10,882 nucleotides of DNA from contig VBLN01000038.1 of assembly GCA_005878685.1 (NCBI GenBank), positions 38,449-49,330 of the forward strand, read 5' to 3'. Position 1 is the stretch's first letter. The number at the start of each line of letters is the position of its first letter. Below the pieces are notes generated by a model, which made no database searches, was not told the origin of the DNA, and was given only the letters and a program-made list of their open reading frames with translations. This DNA is from Deltaproteobacteria bacterium (lineage in GTDB: Bacteria; Desulfobacterota; Binatia; UBA9968). The translations under genes were made by a program, and so were the position numbers. Below, in pieces: positions 1 through 7,079 of this stretch.

Positions 1-99
1 TTTACGAAGAAGAGTTTAGGGGTTACAAAAGAGATTCCCGCGAGTCAGGTGTTTGACTTCAGCTTCGTCGAAAAAGCCATGGGCAGAAGCAAGAATTAG
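1..99 (+). CDS. ABC transporter substrate-binding protein (NMT1/THI5-like), C-terminal end only
   Basis: The reading frame is open from the first base and stops at TAG 97-99, leaving 32 residues of a protein that begins outside the window. The visible end contains IPASQVFDFSFVEKA. The pattern 'P-x-x-x-VFDFSF-x-x-KA' is typical of the last helix of periplasmic NMT1/SsuA-like binding proteins for nitrate-, taurine- or pyrimidine-type ligands. In that family the protein captures a small organic ligand in the periplasm and delivers it to an ABC permease. Only the family can be suggested from this tail; the ligand cannot. No partner transporter gene is visible downstream. Confidence 0.6.
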   Translation, partial: FTKKSLGVTKEIPASQVFDFSFVEKAMGRSKN

Positions 100-338
100 A
101 TGAAGTAAAGGAGAGTTTTACTGTAGGGAATTTCCTTCAGATCCGAAACCTTCCAAACTAATCATCTTCCAAAAAAGTCCTTTCGGGATCAATAGGTTAT
201 ACCAATTTTGTGGTCATTTGGCCCACCCCTTGCGTATTGGGTAGGAGCCAAATCAAGCCCACTAAAAGAAAGTCCCACATAGCCGGAATTTTTCTAACCT
301 ATTCGCTATCTCATAAAAAAGAATTGAAAGGAGCAAAA
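100..338. other. Intergenic region between the binding-protein tail and the lipoprotein gene
   Basis: About 240 bp of AT-richer DNA without a convincing gene. The plus-strand frame that feeds the lipoprotein is open from 210, but the extra 43 residues have no protein-like character and a strong ribosome binding site lies further in. Besides the stem-loop at 216-253 there is an imperfect 20-bp palindrome at 121-140 (16 of 20 positions symmetric). I could not pick out a convincing -35/-10 pair. Confidence 0.5.
216..253. other. Stem-loop (inverted repeat) upstream of the lipoprotein gene
   Basis: ATTTGGC at 216-222 is perfectly complementary to GCCAAAT at 247-253. The stem can continue inward (CC, A, CCC against GGG, T, GG) with two single-base bulges at 243 and 246, giving roughly 13 pairs around a 10-nt loop. 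Neither strand has a clear T-run after it, so it is not a standard intrinsic terminator. It sits about 85 bp before the lipoprotein start. It could be an RNA leader structure, a protein-binding site or the remnant of a small repeat element. Confidence 0.4.
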
Positions 339-686
339 ATGAAATCAAAAACACAATGGATCATTGCCTTGCTCTTGGCCGTAACCCTCTTAGGCAGCAT
401 TGGCTGTTCCGCGCCGCTCAGCACGCGGGAGCAGGGTGGACTGATCGGTGCCGGCCTGGGTGCTGGAACCGGAGCTATCATCGGGAGCACGGTAGGCCAT
501 GCGGCTGTCGGGGCGCTTATTGGAGGACCTATCGGGTTGGTTGCTGGCGGCCTGATCGGCGACCAGCTCATGGGGCAGGAAAGAGTGCAGGATGATCAGC
601 AGCGGCAGATTGACCAGAACCGGAGTGAGGTGGAGCGGCTCAGGCGCGAGAATGAACGCCTCAGACAGCAATCGGGCGAAAGATAA
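339..686 (+). CDS. Glycine-zipper lipoprotein (17-kDa surface antigen/YmgG-like)
   Basis: A 115-aa protein. ATG 339 is chosen because AAAGGAG at 327-333 lies at ideal spacing and because translation from it gives a proper signal peptide: basic MKSK, a hydrophobic stretch at residues 8-18, and Cys23 in the context GSIGC. The lipobox is imperfect (Ser at -3), but the Cys is well placed for lipidation. Residues 33-79 form a glycine zipper: repeated GxxxG-type spacing (GAGLGAGTGAIIG, then GALIGG and GLVAGG) as in Gly-zipper 2TM/YmgG domains, which pack as paired membrane helices. Residues 80-115 are charged, rich in Arg, Glu and Gln, and probably form a coiled coil. Such proteins usually sit in the outer membrane or at the periplasmic face and are linked to envelope integrity; the precise role here is unknown. 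It is the first gene in a run of small plus-strand genes. Confidence 0.85.
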   Translation: MKSKTQWIIALLLAVTLLGSIGCSAPLSTREQGGLIGAGLGAGTGAIIGSTVGHAAVGALIGGPIGLVAGGLIGDQLMGQERVQDDQQRQIDQNRSEVERLRRENERLRQQSGER

Positions 687-701
687 CCTCAGCCCATCGT
701 G

Positions 702-848
702 ATGCTAGACGCGATGGACGCTGTAATCATGCGTCATCCGCATAGCGCTGGGAAGGGTATCGTCTATGAGAACTATGAAAAGGAACCGGACAATGCGGCT
801 AGGGAAGATCATCCATCTCTGGAAAAACATGGCAGTTCTTATCAGTGA
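702..848 (+). CDS. Possible small hypothetical protein, 48 aa, overlapping the next gene
   Basis: An ATG-started frame of 48 codons ends in TGA at 846-848. That stop overlaps the GTG start (845) of the next gene as GTGA, the arrangement commonly used for translational coupling. The next gene has no ribosome binding site of its own, which makes coupling attractive. The peptide is hydrophilic, with many Asp, Glu, Lys and His, and has no signal peptide or membrane segment. Against it: no clear Shine-Dalgarno precedes ATG 702 or the in-frame ATG 714, and no family is recognised. The alternative is that 687-844 is simply untranslated spacer. Confidence 0.33.
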   Translation: MLDAMDAVIMRHPHSAGKGIVYENYEKEPDNAAREDHPSLEKHGSSYQ

Positions 849-1156
849 CGAATCCATCAGATGTCTTTTTGTTGAGGACCGCGGGCAAGGACCCTTCTAG
901 TTTTCTGAAAAATTTTGCCTTTGTTCCTGGCAGCGCGGTCCTGGTTGAACGTCAGTACATCTTGGCGCTGTACGAGAACTCGGAGAAGGAGCTATATGCA
1001 CTCGCGGTATTTACTGCCGACTGCAATCCAGAAGGTTGCGCGATCGAAGAGCTTGTCATCTACTCTATATTTGACGCTCAGGGTCAAGATATCCGGCTGG
1101 CGAATAACCTCCAGATAGAAAGCCGGAAGATTCGACCAGAGGCCTTTCTATCCTGA
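845..1156 (+). CDS. Hypothetical protein, 103 aa
   Basis: The frame starts at GTG 845. No ATG, GTG or TTG occurs in frame between the preceding in-frame TAG (800-802) and this codon, so the start is at 845 or at the TTG codons at 869/872. No good Shine-Dalgarno is seen, and initiation may depend on the overlapping upstream frame. The protein looks genuine: alternating hydrophobic and charged stretches (for example FVPGSAVLVERQYILALYE) suggest a small beta-rich cytoplasmic domain. It has no signal peptide, no membrane helix and two Cys in a NPEGC-type region. I do not recognise the family. It lies between a lipoprotein and a membrane peptide on the same strand, but this does not give it a function. 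Confidence 0.55.
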   Translation: MTNPSDVFLLRTAGKDPSSFLKNFAFVPGSAVLVERQYILALYENSEKELYALAVFTADCNPEGCAIEELVIYSIFDAQGQDIRLANNLQIESRKIRPEAFLS

Positions 1157-1181
1157 CGTAGTCCAGAGCCGCGAGGAAGAG

Positions 1182-1364
1182 GTGACTCATGAATCTTCAG
1201 AAATACCAACCATGGATGAAATTTCCCTCAAGCAGGAGCAACCGATTTGGATGCAGCAATTGTATTTATATCTGATCGACATGGCCGTCATGATGGTAGG
1301 CGCGTGGGTCTTCCTTTTTGTCGGACATTTTATTCTCAAGATACTGATTGTGGGTCGAGGGTGA
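1182..1364 (+). CDS. Small single-pass membrane protein, 50-60 aa
   Basis: The frame from GTG 1182 gives 60 residues; an in-frame ATG at 1212 would give 50. Residues 1-26 are polar, and about residues 28-57 are hydrophobic (LYLYLIDMAVMMVGAWVFLF and onward), ending in a short GRG tail, so one transmembrane helix is predicted. The purine run GAGGAAGAG at 1173-1181 is too close to GTG 1182. It is better spaced for ATG 1189, but that frame yields only 28 residues. The start is therefore uncertain. No family is recognised. It lies 25 bp after the 103-aa hypothetical and 46 bp before the DUF4168 gene, all on the plus strand, compatible with one transcript. Confidence 0.5.
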   Translation: MTHESSEIPTMDEISLKQEQPIWMQQLYLYLIDMAVMMVGAWVFLFVGHFILKILIVGRG

Positions 1365-1410
1365 TCACAAGCGCTCGCACAGTGGAAGACTAATCAGTCA
1401 GGAGGTTTTT

Positions 1411-1800
1411 ATGATGAGGAAAATTGTCCTGCGCGCCGTGGCGCTGATAGGCTTGTTGCCCTTTTACTTTGCACCTGTAGCCTATGCCCAACAGCAACCC
1501 GCGCAGCAAGGATCTGGTCAGCAGGTGAAGGTCAGCGACAAGGAGCTCAGAGCCTTTGCCAAAGCCTACGTGGAATTCCACAAGGTACGTCAGCGGTATG
1601 AGCCTGCTATGAAAAATGCCAACGACCCTGCAGAGAAAGAAAAGATTCAACAGGAAGGCAACTCAAAAGTGAAACAGGCGATTGAGAAACAAGGGCTCAC
1701 CGTTGAAAGCTACAATAGGATCTTCGCGGCCGTCAACGCCAACGAGGAGCTGCGTAAAAAAGCCCTCAAGCTGGTCAACGAGGAGCGAAAGAGATCGTAG
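1411..1800 (+). CDS. Secreted DUF4168 domain protein
   Basis: A 129-aa protein. ATG 1411 is preceded by GGAGG at 1401-1405; a second ATG follows at 1414. The open frame upstream of 1411 lacks protein character. A Sec signal peptide is clear: MMRK, a hydrophobic core at residues 6-22, and a likely cut after AYA at residue 26. Next comes a Gln-rich linker (residues 27-39). The DUF4168 region follows from about residue 42 to 126, opening with VSDKELRAFAKAY and closing with a YNRIFAAVNANEEL segment, all strongly helical and charged. DUF4168 proteins are small periplasmic proteins without an established function. The gene ends 57 bp from the stop of the convergent M16 gene. Confidence 0.85.
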   Translation: MMRKIVLRAVALIGLLPFYFAPVAYAQQQPAQQGSGQQVKVSDKELRAFAKAYVEFHKVRQRYEPAMKNANDPAEKEKIQQEGNSKVKQAIEKQGLTVESYNRIFAAVNANEELRKKALKLVNEERKRS

Positions 1801-1816
1801 TGGCTGTTGCTTGTGA

Positions 1817-1837
1817 CGGCGGAGCATCTGACCGCCG
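1817..1837. terminator. Weak hairpin between convergent genes
   Basis: CGGCGG (1817-1822) pairs with CCGCCG (1832-1837) around a 9-nt loop, in the 57-bp gap between the DUF4168 stop and the stop of the opposing M16 gene. The position suits a shared terminator, but no T-run follows on either strand, so intrinsic termination is doubtful. Confidence 0.25.
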
Positions 1838-1857
1838 AGGTCGGAACTACGCCGCGC

Positions 1858-3381
1858 CTAGGGAATTCTCTTCCCCTCGCTATCGTAGACTTCTACCGCC
1901 CCGAATTTTTCCAGGATCGGCCTGATCTTACGGCCATCGCCAACCGCGACAATCTGCATCGCTTCCGGGTTCAGATATTTACCTGCGACGCGCTGGACGT
2001 CGTCCGCGGTCACCGCAGCGATCTTGGCGGGATAGTTGTCCCAGTAATCATCCGCTAGGTTGTAAAACTTGCGCGTGAGCGCGAAGCCGAGCACTCGGGC
2101 CGGTTGCTCAAGAGCAAGGGCAAAGCCCGCAACCACTGAGCGCTTCGTTTCCGCCAATTCCGCTTCGCCCACCTTGGATTCCTGGATGCGCCGGATCTCG
2201 TTGAAGAGCTCCGTGAGAGCGCCGTCGGTGACTTCGGTGCGCACATCCGCGCCGGCGCGCCACGGTCCCGGATATTGGAGCGCCGTAAAGCTACTGTAGG
2301 CGCCGTACGTGTAACCCTTTTCTTCGCGCAAGTTCAGGAAGAGCCGGGCCGCAGGGCCGCCGCCCAATAAATGATTCATGACGACCATCGGCACAAAGTC
2401 TTCGCTGCGGCGATCGATGGCGATATTTCCAACTGTCAAACTTGTCTGCACTGAGTCCGGCCGGTCTACCAGATAAACCTTCCGGGCAGAGGCAGGAACA
2501 GGATTGGGAGGGATCCTCTGACTGCCGCGCGCGCCGCGCCACTCCCCCAGCCACTTTTCTAACTTAGGAAGTAGCTCAGAAGGGGAGACATCGCCGGCAA
2601 CGGCCAGCACGGAATTCTGGGGTGAATACCGTTCCCGGTGCCATTTTGTGAGCAGGTCCGGCGTTAGCGCGTTAATGGACTCGAGTGTGGCTGTCACGAC
2701 GCCCGCCGGATGACCGCCAAAGAGGGCGCGGTTGAATCTCTCGCCGGCGAGGAACCCCGCCGATGCTCGTTGCTGGCGCAGTTGGACTTTAGCCCGCTCT
2801 TTGAGTTGGTTCAGCTCCGCGGCGGGAAAGCTGGGACGCAACAGGATATCCGAGGCTACGGCGAACCAGGCGTCAAAATTCTCGCTCAGACCGGAGGCGG
2901 TGAAGACGGTTTCGATTGAGCCGAAGCTTGCCCCTGCCCCTACCGACGCGCCAAGGCGGTCCAGTTCCTCGGCGATTTGTCTGCTGCTGCGCTTATGCGT
3001 GCCTTCGCGGAGCATCTGGGCCGTCGCCGAGGCCAAGCCTGACAAGTTGTCCGGTTCAAAGAGGGCTCCCGCGCGCCGCAGGTGCAGCTCTGCGAGGACG
3101 CTGGGTAGACGGTGGTCTTCCAGGATCAACACCGTAAGTCCGTTCGCGAGTTTGGCCTCGACCGGTTTAGGTAGGTGGACGCGCAGGGTTTCAGTCGAAA
3201 GCGGCGCTTTGTTCTTGCGCTCGACATTACTTGGGCGAACGCTCGAAGAATCCTCCTGGCCGGAGACGAACAGAGGTCGGGCGATCAGAGCTGCCATTGT
3301 CAACGCAAGCACCCCGCTTAGAAGGGATGAAGGATGGAAGCGGAAGCATGAAAGAATATTTCCAAGCGGCCTTTTGCTCAT
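1858..3381 (-). CDS. M16 family peptidase-like protein, non-catalytic subunit
   Basis: A 507-aa protein with two M16 halves (about residues 70-250 and 255-490) after an N-terminal hydrophobic segment (about 19-40) that looks like a signal peptide or anchor. At the zinc motif HxxEH the sequence reads GLASATAQM (residues 115-123), so all three key residues are replaced by Ser118, Ala121 and Gln122. It therefore cannot hold zinc in the usual way. The C-terminal half keeps the substrate-gripping motif RLFLNLREEKGYTYG, with Arg352 and Tyr359 as the likely Arg/Tyr pair. This matches the non-catalytic partner of heterodimeric M16B enzymes such as mitochondrial processing peptidase and paired bacterial homologues. 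ATG 3381 lies 3 bp after the stop of the catalytic gene. Its Shine-Dalgarno AAAGGA is inside that gene's end, so the two are translationally coupled. Confidence 0.9.
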   Translation of the reverse strand: MSKRPLGNILSCFRFHPSSLLSGVLALTMAALIARPLFVSGQEDSSSVRPSNVERKNKAPLSTETLRVHLPKPVEAKLANGLTVLILEDHRLPSVLAELHLRRAGALFEPDNLSGLASATAQMLREGTHKRSSRQIAEELDRLGASVGAGASFGSIETVFTASGLSENFDAWFAVASDILLRPSFPAAELNQLKERAKVQLRQQRASAGFLAGERFNRALFGGHPAGVVTATLESINALTPDLLTKWHRERYSPQNSVLAVAGDVSPSELLPKLEKWLGEWRGARGSQRIPPNPVPASARKVYLVDRPDSVQTSLTVGNIAIDRRSEDFVPMVVMNHLLGGGPAARLFLNLREEKGYTYGAYSSFTALQYPGPWRAGADVRTEVTDGALTELFNEIRRIQESKVGEAELAETKRSVVAGFALALEQPARVLGFALTRKFYNLADDYWDNYPAKIAAVTADDVQRVAGKYLNPEAMQIVAVGDGRKIRPILEKFGAVEVYDSEGKRIP

Positions 3382-3384
3382 GTT

Positions 3385-4767
3385 TCATCCTTTAGTCGCT
3401 GCCTTGGATTTCGGCACGGTTGTCACCACAGTCCTGTTGCTCTCTCTTAGGTAGGTGTCGGCAACGCGCTGAAGGTCGGCCTTGGTTACCTGAGCGATTT
3501 TGTCGAGGGCAGTATTGATAAGGTCGGGGTCGTTGTAATAGACGGCATAATGGCCGAGGGCGTTGGCGCGAGAGAGGCTGCTGTAGAGTTCTTGGGCTTG
3601 CTGTCGCCTGAACTTCATTCGAACTTTATCTAGTTCCCAGTCGGCCGGCGGCTCTTTCTTCAGCCGTTCAATCTCTTCGTGGACGAACCTTTCGACCTCT
3701 TGCAGGCTCTTATCAGGGCGGACAACCAGAGAAATCCGGAACAAGGATGTCCCACGACGCTCATCCGGCGCGGCGGAAACGCTGACAACCAACTCAAGCT
3801 CTTTGACGAGTTTCTGATAGAGATGGGAGGACAAGTCGCCAGCCATAATATGTCCCAGCATTCTAAGCGCATACCAGTCAGGCGTATTTCCCTGTTTGAT
3901 TTTGTAGGCGATATCGATGCGCGGCGCTTGGGCAAAGGCGTCCTCAAGGCTCTTGCGGCGCTCGCCGGTCTGCTCCGGCTCGGTCATATCGGGCACTGGA
4001 GGTGATGGCTGTGACGGAATGCTTTCAAAGTATCTTTTGATCAGCGCTAAAGCCGTCTCGGTCTGAAAATCGCCGACCAATGACAGCGTTGCATTGTTCG
4101 GCGCGTAGTAAGTCCGGAAGAAGGCGCGGGCGTCATCGATGCGGGCAGCGTTCAAATCCTCCATCGAGCCGATCGTGGAGTGTTTGTAGGCAAAATTGTC
4201 GTAGGCTGTGTCGAGAACGGTTTCGGCGGTTCTTCCGTAAGGTCGGTTGTCGTAGTTCAGTCGTCGTTCCTCCTGCACGGTGTGATGCTGGTTATCGAAA
4301 TTGGCTTGCGTGACGTCGAGCGCGCGCATCCGGTCCGCCTCGAGAAAAATTCCTAGTTCCAGCTGGTTCGCGGGCAACGTTTCAAAATAGTTGGTCCGGT
4401 CGGCGTTGGTGGTGCCGTTGGCGCTGCCGCCATTGTTCAAAACCAAAATGAAATGCTCCCCCTTGCCAACGTTTGCCGATCCTTGAAACATCATATGCTC
4501 GAAGAGATGAGCGAAGCCGGTCCGACCCGGACGCTCATCACGGGATCCGACATTGTAAGTAACGCAGATGGAATAGGTTGGCGCCGCATGGTCCTCTGAA
4601 AGAATCACTCGAAGCCCGTTCTTCAATGTGAATTCCTGGAACGAAACGCTTGGTTTGCCGGACTGGCGGACCGGAGTCTCGCTGGACCAAGCGATCTGCG
4701 GCAGAGCAAGTGCGCAGCCCAAGAGGAAGCTAACTAGGCCTGACAACCGTGCGCGCGCTCTTTGCAA
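3385..4767 (-). CDS. M16 family zinc peptidase, catalytic subunit
   Basis: A 460-aa periplasmic-type metallopeptidase. The inverted zinc motif HLFEH lies at residues 87-91 (His87 and His91 ligands, Glu90 catalytic), and Glu167 in QEERRLNYD sits exactly 76 residues after His91, the usual place for the third ligand. The C-terminal half has no Arg/Tyr pair at the matching place (HLYQKLVKELELVVSV, about 315-330), so substrate gripping is probably supplied by the downstream partner. I choose TTG 4767 as start. AGGAG at 4774-4778 precedes it with 6-nt spacing, and the resulting N-terminus is a clean signal peptide (QRARAR, hydrophobic core, likely cut near AWS). A longer frame reaches TTG 4857, but it has no ribosome binding site and would bury the signal peptide. 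It lies downstream of malate synthase on the same strand. Confidence 0.9.
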   Translation of the reverse strand: MQRARARLSGLVSFLLGCALALPQIAWSSETPVRQSGKPSVSFQEFTLKNGLRVILSEDHAAPTYSICVTYNVGSRDERPGRTGFAHLFEHMMFQGSANVGKGEHFILVLNNGGSANGTTNADRTNYFETLPANQLELGIFLEADRMRALDVTQANFDNQHHTVQEERRLNYDNRPYGRTAETVLDTAYDNFAYKHSTIGSMEDLNAARIDDARAFFRTYYAPNNATLSLVGDFQTETALALIKRYFESIPSQPSPPVPDMTEPEQTGERRKSLEDAFAQAPRIDIAYKIKQGNTPDWYALRMLGHIMAGDLSSHLYQKLVKELELVVSVSAAPDERRGTSLFRISLVVRPDKSLQEVERFVHEEIERLKKEPPADWELDKVRMKFRRQQAQELYSSLSRANALGHYAVYYNDPDLINTALDKIAQVTKADLQRVADTYLRESNRTVVTTVPKSKAATKG

Positions 4768-4773
4768 GGGGTT

Positions 4774-4778
4774 CTCCT
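4774..4778 (-). promoter_or_regulatory. Ribosome binding site fixing a TTG start
   Basis: Read on the minus strand this is AGGAG, followed by the 6-nt spacer AACCCC and TTG. It decides the start of the catalytic M16 gene at 4767 in preference to the longer frame from 4857. Confidence 0.6.
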
Positions 4779-4869
4779 GAGGATAGAAGACTTTTAGCTC
4801 CACGGGCCCGGACCTTTTGTTTGGCCCGCGTGAATCCGGGAGCGATGGCTGGTTCAACGGTTTATTCTT

Positions 4870-6027
4870 TCACCTTTTCTCGTTTGCTGCTTTGACTTCT
4901 CTCCGGCGGGAGTGAAGCACGGGCTCGGTGTAACCGTTCGGCGCTTCGCGTCCCTTGAAGGCGAGGTCCAGCGCCGCCTGGAAGGCGATGCTCTTGTCGT
5001 AGACCGGCGCCATGTTGCGGTAGTTGCGGTCGCCGGCATTTTGCCGGTCAACGACTTTGGCCATTCGCTTGAAGGTCTCGATGACCTGTTCTCTGGTCAC
5101 GATTTCGTACTTCAGCCAGTTGGCGATGTGCTGGCTCGAGATGCGTAAGGTCGCCCGGTCCTCCATTAAGGCGACGTCGTGAATATTGGGAACCTTGGAG
5201 CAGCCGATCCCCTGATCGACCCAGCGAACCACGTAGCCAAGTATCCCTTGCGCGTTGTTATCCAGCTCGCGCTGAATCTCCTCCGGCTTCAATTTCCGGT
5301 CCAGCAGTAGCGGTGGCGTCAGGATGTTGTCCAGACTTGCGCGGCCTCTTTTACCCAGCTCCGCCTGCCTCTTGGCGACGTTGACTTGGTGGTAATGGAT
5401 TGCGTGAAGCGTGGCCGCGGTCGGCGACGGCACCCAGGCGGTATTGGCGCCGGCTTGAGGATGGGCGATCTTCGTCCTGACCATCTCGCGCATCTCGTCC
5501 GGCATCGTCCACATCCCTTTGCCGATCTGGGCCTTTCCCGGAAGTCCGGTTTCGATGCCGATGTCCACGTTCCAATCTTCGTAAGCCTTGATCCACGGCT
5601 GGGCTTTGATCTCTTCCTTAGGCAGCATAGCGCCCAGCTCCATACTGGTGTGGATTTCATCGCCGGTCCGATCCAAGAAACCTGTATTGATGAAGACCAC
5701 CCGTTCCTTCGCCACCCGGATGCATTCCTTCAAATTGACGGTGGTGCGGCGCTCTTCGTCCATGATCCCGATCTTCAGCGTGTTCCGCTTCAAACCAAGG
5801 GCGTCTTCCACCCGCTCGAACAGTTCGATCGTGGCCGCGACTTCCTCGGGTCCGTGGAGTTTGGGCTTCACGATATAGACGCTCCCGGTTTTGCTGTTCG
5901 TGTATTTTCCATTTCGCTTGAGGTCATGGATGGCGGCCAGCAGCGTCATCATGGCGTCGAGGAAGCCCTCGGGAATTTCCTGGCCGTCTGTCGTGGTGAC
6001 GGCATCCGTGTACATGTGGATTCCCAC
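4870..6027 (-). CDS. glcB: Malate synthase G, C-terminal catalytic fragment
   Basis: A 385-codon frame opening at GTG 6027, which is the Val of the conserved NVG motif, not a natural start. It has no strong ribosome binding site. The rest of the catalytic barrel and the C-terminal domain are present and well conserved. [11 protein letters not shown] supplies the magnesium ligand Glu91 and FLDRTGDE supplies Asp119, 28 residues later as in known enzymes. [16 protein letters not shown] carries Cys276 and the catalytic-base Asp290, 14 apart as for Cys619/Asp633 of the Mycobacterium tuberculosis enzyme. NGYTEP and HSRRREVKA form the usual C-terminus. The Arg that should come immediately before NVG is absent: in this frame the codon before Asn is TCA (Ser). 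Confidence 0.85.
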   Translation of the reverse strand: MGIHMYTDAVTTTDGQEIPEGFLDAMMTLLAAIHDLKRNGKYTNSKTGSVYIVKPKLHGPEEVAATIELFERVEDALGLKRNTLKIGIMDEERRTTVNLKECIRVAKERVVFINTGFLDRTGDEIHTSMELGAMLPKEEIKAQPWIKAYEDWNVDIGIETGLPGKAQIGKGMWTMPDEMREMVRTKIAHPQAGANTAWVPSPTAATLHAIHYHQVNVAKRQAELGKRGRASLDNILTPPLLLDRKLKPEEIQRELDNNAQGILGYVVRWVDQGIGCSKVPNIHDVALMEDRATLRISSQHIANWLKYEIVTREQVIETFKRMAKVVDRQNAGDRNYRNMAPVYDKSIAFQAALDLAFKGREAPNGYTEPVLHSRRREVKAANEKR

Positions 6028-7009
6028 GTTTGATGAAGCTCTTATCCGGATTCAGGCTTCGGTCCATCGGGCGGCCACTTTTTTCAAAGGTCGCTTCGAG
6101 CGTCCCTTTCATGATGCCGCACCAATGGCGATAGACCGTGACCTTGTCGGCGGCATCGACCGCGGCTACGGCGTCCTCGCAGTCCTCGATGGTTGTGATC
6201 GCCGCCTCCAGCAAGACGTCTTTCACGCCCGCCGGATGCGTTTTGCCGATGGGATGGTTTCGATCGAGCTGAATCTCGATGCGCGAGCCGTTATTGCTCA
6301 GCAGGACGCTGCTCAATTCGCCGTTCTTTTCCTGATAGCCGGCAAATTTGCTCGCGTCCGCCAGACCCACCGTGCTGCCACCCTTGAGCGTCGCGGCGAG
6401 TTGTTTTTTTCCGCCGGCGTCCTTGAGAAGAAACCGGGTGATGTCTGAAAAACTTCCCCGCTCCAGACCGATGACTTTGTCTAAAAACTCCTCCGCGTAG
6501 GCAATCACCTTCGCCCCGCGTTTAGGATTATAGGCCTTTCCCTTTTCGGCGCCGTCGACCTCCGGAATCACGTTGGTGCCATAGAGCGCGTCGTAGAGGC
6601 TTCCCCAGCGCGCGTTCGCAGCGTTCAAGGCGTAGCGGGCATTATCCAATGGCACCACCAGCTGGGAGCCGGCGATCTCCGTGATCTCAGGGTCGACATT
6701 GGCGGTCGTCACCTGAAAATCCTTGCCTTCGGGGACGAGGTAGCCGATCTCTTTGAGAAAAGCCTTATATTCGTCCTTCTTGAGGGGCTGGCCTTTTCGC
6801 GCCAAATGGTACTGGTCGATCTGCCTTTGCAGCTTATCCCGCTTTTCCAACAGCGCCCGATTCTTCGGGCCCAGATCTTTGACGATTTCACCGAACGATC
6901 GCCAAAAGCCATCGGCATCCACACCCGTGCCGGGCGCGATCTCGTCCCGCACCAGACGGTAAAGCCTCTCATCGATTTTGAGTCCGCCCATTTCAACGCT
7001 GTTGGCCAC
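5924..7009 (-). CDS. glcB: Malate synthase G, N-terminal fragment
   Basis: A 361-codon frame. GTG 7009 is supported by AGGAG at 7016-7020 with a 6-nt spacer. Residues 1 to about 325 match the N-terminal part of malate synthase G, including the segment [20 protein letters not shown] and the region LRNNGSRIE-like (here [15 protein letters not shown]), then [20 protein letters not shown] and [18 protein letters not shown]. After NPDKSF (320-325) the frame leaves the family: the last 36 or so residues are out-of-frame translation rich in His and Arg and end at 5924. The remaining peptide contains the N-terminal and inserted domains but almost none of the catalytic barrel. It is first in the minus-strand operon with the M16 genes. 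Confidence 0.85.
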   Translation of the reverse strand: MANSVEMGGLKIDERLYRLVRDEIAPGTGVDADGFWRSFGEIVKDLGPKNRALLEKRDKLQRQIDQYHLARKGQPLKKDEYKAFLKEIGYLVPEGKDFQVTTANVDPEITEIAGSQLVVPLDNARYALNAANARWGSLYDALYGTNVIPEVDGAEKGKAYNPKRGAKVIAYAEEFLDKVIGLERGSFSDITRFLLKDAGGKKQLAATLKGGSTVGLADASKFAGYQEKNGELSSVLLSNNGSRIEIQLDRNHPIGKTHPAGVKDVLLEAAITTIEDCEDAVAAVDAADKVTVYRHWCGIMKGTLEATFEKSGRPMDRSLNPDKSFIKRGNPHVHGCRHHDRRPGNSRGLPRRHDDAAGRHP

Positions 7010-7038
7010 GGCTTTCTCCTTTTCGTTTGAGTCATTGA

Positions 7039-7068
7039 ATGATAGATGAGCATGGGGGTGGTCCGCAA
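7039..7068 (-). promoter_or_regulatory. Candidate promoter for the malate synthase-M16 operon
   Basis: On the minus strand TTGCGG (7068-7063) is followed after 18 nt by TATCAT (7044-7039), a good -10 match and a partial -35 match. Transcription would begin near 7032 and leave a short leader with the Shine-Dalgarno at 7020-7016. This rests on sequence match only. Confidence 0.3.
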
Positions 7069-7079
7069 GATACCTGCTG

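Larger units (their letters stand above)
4870..7009 (-). pseudogene. glcB: Malate synthase G gene interrupted by a deletion and frameshift
   Basis: The two overlapping minus-strand frames together make one malate synthase G of about 700 residues, close to the usual 720-730. The enzyme condenses glyoxylate with acetyl-CoA to malate in the glyoxylate bypass. Family members carry about 22 residues between the NPD and NVG motifs, including GRSLMFVR; here only 13 nt separate these codons (about 6029-6041). This is a net loss of roughly 53 nt, not a multiple of three, so the second half is out of frame. The lost stretch includes the Arg just before NVG. Unless this is an assembly fault, the gene cannot make a normal enzyme. 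Confidence 0.75.

Noticed and set aside
210..338. Longer N-terminus for the glycine-zipper lipoprotein
   Set aside because: The extra 43 residues precede a good ribosome binding site and would bury the lipoprotein signal peptide.
1348..1410. Longer start for the DUF4168 protein
   Set aside because: The extension is not signal-peptide-like; GGAGG and ATG at 1401-1413 define the start.
2732..3454. Plus-strand 240-codon open frame across the M16 pair
   Set aside because: Antisense to two confident M16 genes; Ser/Arg-rich with no domain.
5924..6027. Programmed ribosomal frameshift in malate synthase G
   Set aside because: No slippery sequence is seen, and a frameshift alone would not restore the missing 17-18 residues including the key Arg.
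5386..6448. Plus-strand open frames opposite malate synthase (5386-6033 and 5891-6448)
   Set aside because: Both are antisense to regions whose minus-strand translation matches malate synthase G motif by motif.
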